Both the position numbers and the translations under genes were made by a program. DNA of 64,000 bases from Strigamia acuminata (lineage: Eukaryota; Arthropoda; Chilopoda; Geophilomorpha; Linotaeniidae): positions 1,601,501 to 1,665,500 of the forward strand of contig OX442324.1 of assembly GCA_949358305.1 (NCBI GenBank), given 5' to 3'. The notes below the pieces were generated by a model that made no database searches, was not told the origin of the DNA, and saw only the letters and a program-made list of their open reading frames with translations. Below are positions 31,430 through 40,450 of the stretch, one piece after another. Positions within the stretch are counted from its first letter, which is position 1. Each line of letters begins with the position of its first letter.

Positions 31430-32359
31430 TTCAGTGACCGCGGAAAGGCAAATTTAAAATTCACGCTTATTCTTCACGTACTGTAGAATCTGAAGAAGGG
31501 CCACATGCTTTGCAGTGAAGCACGTATTGTACTGAGACATTAAGATCACCGGAAAGAGAATATCGGGACTCGTACGAGAAGCGGTGAAATGTGAAAATAA
31601 AGTAGGAAAAAAGAGGTGGATTACATAAATTCACAGTAGATTCTCTGATGCGCACTCAGAGTGCGTGAAATCTGGCAAAATTCCAAAAAAATCTCGGCAA
31701 AATCGATCGATCGTCTGCCGCTTCGTATTTCGCGCTCGAAATACGGTAATCTTGGACGAAAATGTACTCAAAAACACTCGCAGATACTGTGCATGTGTCC
31801 TCAAACTCCAAAATTGTCGAAATTGTTGAATCTCGTGTCGGTACTCGTAACTCGATGAACCCACGCCACCCTAGCGTCCGTGCTCGGAGTTACATACACG
31901 GAATCGAAAAAGGCACGGAAAATGTCACGAAAGTACTCACAAAAATTGTGAAAACAACCACATAATCTAAAAAAAACACTGTAACGTTGAAAACAATCCA
32001 AATCTCGAGCAAACACTCAAAAATCGGCTAGAACACACGATGAGCACATACAAGGCGTACACGAATCCAACGGGAATCAGGCACAAAAACGTCCAAAAAT
32101 TGCACTAATAACTATTCACAATCTTCGATATGCATCAGTAGAATATCCACAAATATAAAAATCAAAGAAAAATCCAACAAAAACGGTGAAAAACATCGTA
32201 AACAGTCGGGAGAGTGGGGCAGGCGAAATGCGGGCGGCCATTTTGCCAGTAGTGATCGATCGATGCTGCGCGTTGAGTGGCGACGATTCGGGTGAAAATG
32301 CTAAAACAATCAGCCAAAAACCGCACAAAAAAGTGACAGAAGATGCCAAAATTCCTATA
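31430..32359 (-). other. C5 leader region without genes
   Basis: About 900 bp between the PBS and the RNase H fragment contain no gag-like frame. The part near 32220-32330 is less AT-rich. It is probably untranslated leader left after an internal deletion. Confidence 0.4.
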
Positions 32360-32474
32360 CCTCTGCTACCATGAAGTATTTTGAGGTGTTGAACGAAAAT
32401 AAGAGGCAGGCATGTCGAAAATAAAGTATCATTTAATGGTGAGTGTTATTTGACACATAGAAAAACAAAAAGGA

Positions 32475-33221
32475 GTTGGATGAGTTGCAGCCATGCAGAA
32501 GAGCGCAACGCGAGGAGTACGAGATTAGACTCCGCCAAGGGAACGGATGACAACGTTGTTACGAATCAACTTAGATGTTAAATTGATTTGATCTGAATTT
32601 ACGCGCAAGGTGATGTTAGCGCAAACCAGTGGGCAAAGTTCGTAGATTTACTCTGTTTGTTCCATCGTCAAATGCGGATATCGGACGGTGAATAAACCTA
32701 ACTCGTTGTAACACACATTATTTATATTTGACGGGCTCAATCTCACGTTGTGGGTCTTTACGTTTAAAAAGAATGAGTATGCGCGGTGATATTCATATGC
32801 GGGTGGGCGTAGAATGTCACAGGCATGCGAAGGGATAAAAGGTGGGCAAAAAGAGGCGCTATTAAGTGTTAAATTAGAAGTGCGCGTGTTAAGACGCAAA
32901 TTAAACGTTGACAAACTCAAATCAATCTCAGAGGTGTTAACTCGTTGAAAGGAGAATGAGCAGTGTGGATTATGGATAAAAGTAGTGACCAGGTAAACAT
33001 GAGTCATGTGACCAGGTCTATTGAAGTGGGTGAGGGGGTGAAAGGTATAAAATAAGGTTAATTGTTGGAAATAATAAGATGCGCGCGATGAAGCTGCGCA
33101 TGTATTAATAGGTGAATCATCGAGATTAGATGAAAAGAGAGATTGGGAAAAAATAAGAGAACTTAAGATTGGGTCAGTCTAAGTTAGAAATGAATAAAAA
33201 AGAAGGGTGGGTAACCTGCCC
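32475..33221. other. Unassigned sequence
   Basis: No recognised gene. A 119-codon minus frame at 32648-33007 has no known motif and is judged spurious. It could be the LTR or leader of G2b. Confidence 0.3.
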
Positions 33222-34580
33222 GTGACAACGTCTTAGACCCTCGTTGGTCTGGAAGGTTAGCAAGGCTTCTAAATGTTGCTGCAAGTGACCTAAAATTGCG
33301 GCGCGATGTTGAAGACGCAATAAAACGCTTACTAAGGGACAGACAGTTGGCGTCAGTCGAGGCTACTGTCGCTCATAGTGATGCAAAATGGGGTCGACTA
33401 ATCGGCCGTCGTCCGTCGGACGTCGGACGTCGCTGAAATCGACTAATCGGCTGTCATACGTCGGCCGTCGGTTTTCACCCCGAATCTAAATGGCCGTCGT
33501 CCGGACGTCGTGAAAATCGACCAATCGGCCGTCGATGGTACCATGAAGAATGTATGGAATATAAATATGATGAGGCTGAAGATTACTTTACTTGTTATAA
33601 TTGTTAATTTTAAAACCGAAACTGTTAATTTCCAACAATATTAAATTAGAATAAAAATATAATTTCAAAAGCAAACACACAGTACAAAATACAAAAACTG
33701 AAAACTGAAAAATAAAAATAAAAATCTATTTGGGGTCAAAACCGACGGACGACGGCCGATTGGTCGATTTTCACGACGTCCGACAGACGACGGCCATTTA
33801 GATTCGGGGTGAAAACCGACGGACGACGTCCGACGGACGACGTCCGACGGCTGATTAGTTGATTTCAGCGACGTCCGACGTCCGACGGACGACGGCCGAT
33901 TAGTCGACCCCATGTAAAATAGCAAAAGTTTGTCGCGGAGAGGGCGCGTAAAGCTGCCGTCGTCGCGGAATGAAAAGCAGCAAAGATAATAGAGACATGA
34001 GCAGAGTCCAATGCGGACCGGCACATGGAACTAAGTCGAAGTATTGGGCGCATGACCGGGGAACTGACGATAGCCAGATCCGAGGAACAGGCGAATCACC
34101 AAGTTTCAACGGAGTCGTTAGACCAGGTGGGAATGGACGATAACGAGAGTAATTTTGCCAAAGCCCGTGATCAGGTGGCATCGATGCTTTCAAGTAAGAA
34201 AACAGAGGGAGGGGAGGCGAGGAGGCTGTTACAGTCCCCTCACCACCCAGTGGATGTTCGGTTGAGTGGCAACCCGAAATCGGATGGGACTTCTTGCATG
34301 TCGCGGAGGGAGAAAATAGTAAAGCTCTCTCCTGCATCAACATGTACGTTGGTATCAAAGAAACAAGAACCTTGGTTGACCGTGGTACATCCGGTTACTT
34401 TATTAGTTCTGTCATGTGTGAACGGCTCAACCTAGCAGATCTTGTGCGACCCTGTGCGAATGCGCGGAGGGTAGTAACAAGCGATCGGGTCTCAACCCGA
34501 GCAGGTGTTGTGGACCTAGACCTGAGCTGGAGGTGTGGGTGTCAGCGGATCCGTTTCTCGGTACAACCCTCTCTATCCTA
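33222..34580 (+). pseudogene. G2b retroelement gag and protease, split by a MULE-like MITE
   Basis: The first part has LDPRWSGRLARLLN and SDLKLRRDVEDAIKRLLRD, homologous to G2a. The MITE inserts after the codons for SDAK, and the frame goes on as FVAERARKAAVVAE, with two in-frame stops, to about 34220. A different frame (from 34294) encodes a retropepsin-like segment: LVDRGTSGYFISSVMCERLNL, where most proteases have DTG or DSG but here DRG. The gag-to-protease step is a frameshift. No RT follows; similarity ends near 34580. Confidence 0.55.
33390..33911. mobile_element. MULE-like palindromic MITE (522 bp)
   Basis: It begins GGGGTCGACTAATCGGCCGTC and ends in the inverse. The arms are about 150-175 bp, GC-rich, and made of repeats of GTCGTCCGTCGGACGTC, with an AT-rich centre. 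Flanks are ATGCAAAAT (33381-33389) and ATGTAAAAT (33912-33920), a 9-bp duplication with one mismatch. 9 bp is typical of Mutator-like elements. Confidence 0.8.
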
Positions 34581-36608
34581 CTAGCGGGTTTCGCCCGTGG
34601 GTATTCATTGCAAACACTGGTTCGTGTTTGGAGTAAGAAAGCTCGAATTTTTTGTTTTCTCTCACCAAACCGATTGCAATGGCGACAAAACTTTCTTTTT
34701 CGGTTGCCATTTTCATCTTACTATTTTTCTTCTCTTTTTCTGTTTTCTTCGAATTCGGATAATAAGTTATTTTTAATTTTTTCTTTTCTTCTTCTCGTTT
34801 TAGTTGGAGTTAACTTACCGTCTTCTCAAAAAATTTATTTCCTCTTTCCTTTTTCAAGTTTTATTTTTTTTCTCTCTTTTTTATTTATTTATGTTTTTCC
34901 TCTGTCGCAACAACCGCTGCTTCCTCGGGAGTGTGCGGCAGTTGGCGGCGAACTTCCATGACAAAGGAATGTGGATGCGTAAGCAACCACAACCGTAGCT
35001 CATTGGAATTCACATAATTGATCACCTATTGTACCAATAAGGGATCAACCGCCATTGCGGCAGGTCTCATGAGTGACCACAGCCCAGCAAGCAACCCTCA
35101 GTCTGGTAGAACAATAGCCAGCAATAAAGGGGTCACGCGGACAAGATGATTAACACTAAACCACTTGTCGCCTGCGTGTCGCCTTCTAACAAAGACCTTG
35201 AGTAAATTTATCCAGCTTTTGACATTACTTACTTTTCAATTTCTTTTTTAAATATAACATTTTGTTCATCTTTTCACTGATTAATAATTTTCCGTTAAAA
35301 TCTTTGTGCTCATTTGAAGCTTTTTCTAAATCTTTCAAATGGAATTCCGATTATACGTGAAAATCCATCCTCAAATTTTTCAAATTCTTTAACGTTTCTT
35401 CCGTCAGAAACTTAAATTGTCCGACTGCTGTTTCGTGGTTGAGGTGGTTGGGGCTTCAGTGACTTGGATGCCTCGTTCTCTTTGACCACGAATGATGCAG
35501 TTTTGTGTGTTAAAACTTTTTTTTATTTATTGGTTTGTTTCTTGATTGACGTTTTGTTTGTGTGTTCCGGTTTTTCGGGTACAAACACGCGCGGGAATGA
35601 CCACAGACATGACGGTGCACAGTCCCTGTACGCACTGCCATGTTGTTTGTGATTTCCGCTACCGCTGCCATTCCCAATGGACCATGAAATCTCAAACCAA
35701 CATCACACGATTCTATCGTGCAACTTCTTTTAATCATTGCTCTGGCTTGTTTATCAATCCAGATCGATTGGTTGATGGATGTCTTTTCTGACAGAGTGTG
35801 GGTTCGGAAGTGGCTTCGGCCTCCTGAGACCTCACTCGTGTCTCGACTATCGTGACGTCATATGCTTCTGCGCATGACCGATTGCTACTCGAGGGAGTAC
35901 GACTCATGTTGCATCCTGGTGACGGCTTGTGTCTTTTTCTCCTTGTTTCTGTTTTCCATGCGTGTGTTTTCTGTTTTAGATGTGTTTTAATAAATTTTTA
36001 ATTCTTGTCCGGAAATCATGAGCCCAAGGAATGGGGAGTAATTTGTTCCATCTGCGTGGGATTGCAGTGGCTGGTTTTTCCGACCACTCGCGAGATCCCC
36101 CCTCCAAACACTCCCACGATCGGATTGCGGGTGTGGCTATCAGAAACATACTCCCAGCCATTCTCCTCCTTCTTGCTAACATCCTCCACTCAATAATTTT
36201 AATCAAACACTCATTTTTTCCAATTCTCATCAACTCTGCACCACACAAATTTTCTATAATCATTTGCACTCCCAACACATACAAATGATTTATCACTCAA
36301 TATACAAGTAAGTGTTTGAATAAAACGTGAAATTTCAACAATCATTCATGGTATTAGGTTGAAATGGTGCTCTGGGCACGTCCACTAGCTTCTATATTCT
36401 CTGTTTGAACGTATTTAGTTGTTAAAGTTTAATTATCGATGATTTTGAGTTATTTGTTGGTTATTTACAAGTAAGTTTAGGTGTGTTTGTTAAATTTTAC
36501 AAATATAAAAATCACTTCTCAGAATATAGGATAGACACTACTGAGTTTAGTGAAGAGGGAACAGTGTTGTCATTAATATTAATTCAAAATTCCGAAATTT
36601 TCTGTGCT
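34581..36608. other. Unassigned T-rich region after G2b
   Basis: 34620-34830 resembles the G2a 3' region. The rest has short frames without known motifs (for example 35976-36296 minus). No gene is supported. Confidence 0.3.
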
Positions 36609-36609
36609 T

Positions 36610-36864
36610 GATCGAATACTTTTTTCTCAGCTTTGTGGTGATCGAATACTTTTTTCCTCAAGGGTGTCAACAAAAATATATGTAAATTTTTAAATTTTGT
36701 TCAATTTTTTTCATATTGCCACTAAATTGTAGCATTTTGATTGGTCTTTTCAATGAATAAAATGTTTTGTGTATAAATTATTACTTAGACTGCAAAAAAA
36801 ATTGATTTGGAGTTCGAATCAGCTCATGTGGTGGCTGATCGAATACTTTTTGCCAGGGGTTGTA
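36610..36864. mobile_element. Tc1-like terminal remnant
   Basis: GATCGAATACTTTTT occurs three times in the same orientation (36610, 36640, 36837). The last is followed by GCCAGGGGTTGTA, which looks like the end of a Tc1-type inverted repeat with internal direct repeats. No transposase is present. Confidence 0.45.
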
Positions 36865-36888
36865 GTTCCAAGATCCAAGTTGAATTTT

Positions 36889-37643
36889 ATCATTTGAGAT
36901 TTAATGATGTCATTTCATCATTTGAGATTTAATGATGTCATTTCATCATTTGAGATTTAATGATGTCATTTCATCATTTCAGATTTAATGATGTCATTTC
37001 ATCATTTGAAATTTAATGATGTCATTTCATCATTTGAGATTTAATGATGTCATTTCATCATTTGAGATTTAATGATGTCATTTCATCATTTGAGATTTAA
37101 TGATGTCATTTCATCATTTGAGATTTTATGATGTCATTTCATCATTTGAGATTTAATGATGTCATTTCATCATTTGAGATTTAATGATGTCATTTCATCA
37201 TTTGAGATTTAATGATGTCATTTCATCATTTGAGATTTAATGATGTCATTTCATCATTTGAGATTTAATGATGTCATTTCATCATTTGAGATTTAATGAT
37301 GTCATTTCATCATTTGAGATTTAATGATGTCATTTCATCATTTGAGATTTAATGATGTCATTTCATCATTTGAGATTTAATGATGTCATTTCATCATTTG
37401 AGATTTAATGATGTCATTTCATCATTTGAGATTTAATGATGTCATTTCATCATTTGAGATTTAATGATGTCATTTCATCATTTGAGATTTAATGATGTCA
37501 TTTCATCATTTGAGATTTAATGATGTCATTTCATCATTTGAGATTTAATGATGTCATTTCATCATTTGAGATTTAATGATGTCATTTCATCATTTGAGAT
37601 TTAATGATGTCATTTCATCATTTGAGATTTAATGATGTCATTT
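36889..37643. repeat. 28-bp minisatellite, left block (27 copies)
   Basis: The unit ATCATTTGAGATTTAATGAT plus GTCATTTC is repeated 27 times with very few variants (one TTCAGA, one GAAATT, one ATTTTATG). The unit is rich in ATCAT/ATGAT inverted pairs. Near uniformity suggests recent expansion or homogenisation. Confidence 0.95.
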
Positions 37644-37896
37644 TCTCGTAAAAATTCATTTTTTCTCGTGTGTCGTGTGTTCTCCGTCGGCCGAATTTTG
37701 AGTGTTTTCGGTGGTTTTAAGTGCTGTGAGTTGTATTTTGTGGTCTGGAGTGCTTTTTGGACTGACGGTAATCATCTTGGACTTGATTTTGTGTACTGAC
37801 ATTAGTTAATATTTTAGAAGAGGCGTTTTTGCGTTTGGGCGTTAAGCCTAACCGTGTGTTGTTGTTGTTAAGCCTGGAGTGATTGATAGATGAGAT

Positions 37897-39860
37897 ATGC
37901 CGCCGCCCGATATTCCTTGCAGCAGGTGTCTGAAACCCGTATTTGCTCGTCAGCTGTCTGTGCGCTGTTCGGTTTGTGTGAAGAAACATCACGCGGAGTG
38001 TTTTAAGGTGAAAGGTGATGAAATTGCCATGTTTGAGCCTAATTTCAGATGCGATGTCTGCGTGAAATTGAAATACCGGGAGAAGGCAGTTGATGAGTCT
38101 GCCGCCTTGAATCAGCAATTGTTGTCCGGTACAGCTGGTATTGCTGCACTTGGGGCCGTCGGTGATAATGATGAGTTAGTGAGTGTGAACCGTGATATTC
38201 TTCTCTCTCTTGTCCTCGCGGTGAACGAAATTAAACGTGATCAATTAGTGCTAATGGATAAAATTGATGTGCTTTGCAGAGAGAATTTGGAGTTGAGAAA
38301 ATTGATTGTGAAAGATAATACCAATGTGATTGCTGATGTGGATGGGGAATCTTTTTTTGCTGATGCAGTGAAACGTGGGCTGCCAGGTCCTACTCGTCGA
38401 CCTTCGTTTTCGCGGACAAATTTTAGAAATCGCGCTGATTCTGCGGCATCGGTTCTGTCGGCTAAGCGCCAGCGGGTGAGCGAAACGCAGAAGTCGGATG
38501 ACGATCAACGTCGGCTTCGGCTTTCGGCTGCTGGGGCTAGGCAAGTGAAGAAGAAGAAGGTGTTCATTGGCTCTGGTTCTGGCGGTGCACTCAAGGCTAT
38601 TGTGCCTGTGGCTGGCGCCTCTCGTCCGTTCTTTGGAGGGACGGGTTCAGTTTTTGTGTCACGGCTTTCTCCTGAGACCACAGTGGACAACGTGTTTGAT
38701 CATACAGGGTGAACAAAAAGTCTGGTTCCCTACTAAATATTTCTGAAAGTGCTGACAATGCATCTAATTCAATGATGGCAAAGTATTAAAGTTTGGTGGG
38801 GCAATCTTTTGGTGACCCGAAATTTGACCTTGGCATGTTTCTTCAAGGTCATTTGAAAATTATCTCGGAAACCATTAGAGATAGACAAAAATTTCCAATT
38901 GTAAACTTGTAGAGCAACATTTGTTTAGTCTAAAAATGACTAATTCTCAAATCTTTTGTACTAAAAAATTTTAAGAAAATCGCAATTGAAAAAGTAGTTT
39001 TGAAAAGAAAAAGTCATAAAAAAATTCAGTTTTCTACCCAAATCTCTGCAACGGTGCCAGATATGCAAATTCCAACCAGGGGAATAGATTTTTTGGGTCA
39101 TTTTACGTCTAATCAGCACGTTTTTGGCACTTTTTCAATTTTGGTCATGTTATTTTTTGACTTGTGTCTACTTTTTCAATTGCAATTTTCTTAAAATTTT
39201 TTAGTACAAAAGATTTGAGAATTAGTCATTTTTAGACTCAACAAATGTTGCTCTACAAGTTTACAATTGGAAATTTTTGTCTATCTCTAACGGTTTCCGA
39301 GATAATTTTCAAATGACCTTGAAGGAACATGCCAAGGTCAAATTTCGGGTCACCAAAAGATTGCCCCACCCAACTTTAATACTTTGCAATCATTGAATTA
39401 GATGCATTGTCAGTACTTTCAGAAATATTTAGTAGGGAACCAGACTTTTTGTTCACCCTGTATAACGACATCATTAGGAGTTAAGGATATAGTTGTGTAT
39501 AAACTGAGTGCTAAATTTGCTTCCTATTCATCCTTTTGCGTGCGCGTTAGCAGGAGTGTAGTGGACTCTCTGTTGAACCCTGCTGTTTGGAGTGAGGGAG
39601 TATTAATTACTTCTTACTTCGGTAAACTTTATGCGAAACAGATTGTTGCATCGAGGGCAGGTGGTTGCCTTGAGGCTTCATGGGGTGTTGTAGTCGAGCG
39701 TGGTGATGGTGCGACAATTAAATCTTCGACAGTGTTGAATAATGATAATTTAAATGGGGTCAAGAGTTTAGTGTTGTTAGGCAGTGGAAATAATTCTGTG
39801 GATAATATATTTTCGGTTACGGCTAAATCGGGGAAGGAGTTGGAATCTGTATTTTCTTGA
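37897..39860 (+). pseudogene. LINE ORF1, split by a palindromic transposon
   Basis: The start at 37897 (MPPPDIPCSRC) opens with a PHD/zinc-finger-like Cys/His array (C..C..C..C..HH..C..C, first 55 residues). A coiled region and a basic, Ser/Arg-rich linker follow, then an RRM-like fold region beginning VFVSRLSPETT. The transposon 38705-39460 interrupts this region with a TA duplication. Without it the frame continues through GVKDIVVYKLSAKF and SEGVLITSYFG, the usual end of such ORF1 proteins, to TGA at 39858-39860. ORF1 would bind LINE RNA. Apart from the insertion no damage is seen. Confidence 0.85.
38705..39460. mobile_element. CAGGGTG palindromic transposon, copy b (756 bp)
   Basis: It begins CAGGGTGAACAAAAAGTCTG and ends in the inverse, with TA on both sides (38703-38704, 39461-39462). 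Arms of about 310 bp; centre shared with copy a (TTTTTTGGGTCATTTTAC). Non-coding. Confidence 0.9.
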
Positions 39861-40450
39861 TGCATGTTTTTTTGTTTTTCAGCAATTTCAGTTATTTGTT
39901 GGTGACATTTGAGTTGATTATATTGATTATTGTGGTTGTTTTGATTGTTTTGATTTTGTTGTTTTTTAAATTGTATTTGAGTTATTTATGTTTTTTATGG
40001 TGGGTTTTAATTAAGTTTGGCTATTGCATTTTGGGTCTTTTTGTTATTGTAGTAGGGTTATTAGTCACTTTTCAATATTCTTGCTTTATTTTTTGTTGCT
40101 TTTTTGTGATTTCTGGGTATTATTGTTTGTGGATGGAAATCTTATTTGATAATTTGGTGTTATTAATGTTATATTATAGTATAGGTAATTATTATTATTT
40201 TGGGGGTCATATTTATGTTTTTATATTTTGGTTATACTGTGGGTTATTATTGTGTTTTATTTGGATTTTTTTGGTATATTTGCCAATGCATTGGATGTTG
40301 ATTGCCAGATATTGTTTTTGGGATGGTTATTTTTTGGTGAAGTTGTATTATTTGTTTTGGGGTGGTTTTTTGTGTTTTTTGGTTTTGGTTGGTTTTGTTG
40401 TTGGTGGTTGGTTCCAGGAGGAGGATCGAAGTATGATTTCTTTTCGCTGA
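39860..40450 (+). CDS. LINE hydrophobic frame between ORF1 and the endonuclease (196 aa)
   Basis: The ATG at 39860 overlaps the ORF1 stop as TGATG. The frame of 196 codons is strongly hydrophobic, rich in Leu, Phe, Val, Ile, Trp and Tyr, with several stretches long enough to span a membrane and almost no charge until the end (EEDRS). It ends 13 bp into the ORF2 frame. It may be a true N-terminal extension of ORF2 that lost its frame, a separate ORF, or an artefact of T/G-rich sequence. TGATG resembles the stop/restart junction known between ORF1 and ORF2 in some LINEs. Confidence 0.4.
   Translation: MHVFLFFSNFSYLLVTFELIILIIVVVLIVLILLFFKLYLSYLCFLWWVLIKFGYCILGLFVIVVGLLVTFQYSCFIFCCFFVISGYYCLWMEILFDNLVLLMLYYSIGNYYYFGGHIYVFIFWLYCGLLLCFIWIFLVYLPMHWMLIARYCFWDGYFLVKLYYLFWGGFLCFLVLVGFVVGGWFQEEDRSMISFR

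Larger units (their letters stand above)
30975..32474 (-). mobile_element. Ty1/copia element C5, internally deleted, with ~100-bp terminal repeats
   Basis: Direct repeats at 30975-31075 and 32372-32474 share TTTTGAGGTGTTGAAC and about 80% of the rest. On the minus strand TGGTAGCAGAGG (32371-32360) follows the right repeat and matches a tRNA-iMet 3'-end PBS. An RNase H piece lies at the other end. Gag, protease, integrase and RT are missing. Confidence 0.65.

Noticed and set aside
32648-33007. 119-codon minus-strand frame as a gene
   Set aside because: No motif, no start context, and stops in all neighbouring frames; likely chance.
34533-34961. Hydrophobic 142-codon frame after the G2b protease
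   Set aside because: It is produced by T-rich sequence and not conserved with the related 27.6-28.0 kb segment in the same frame.
35976-36296. 106-codon minus-strand frame and a possible LTR/PBS near 36346 (TGGTATTAGG)
   Set aside because: No domain recognised, and the PBS match is short with no second LTR copy.
36889-37643. CRISPR array
   Set aside because: The 28-bp units are contiguous with no unique spacers, and the setting is eukaryotic.
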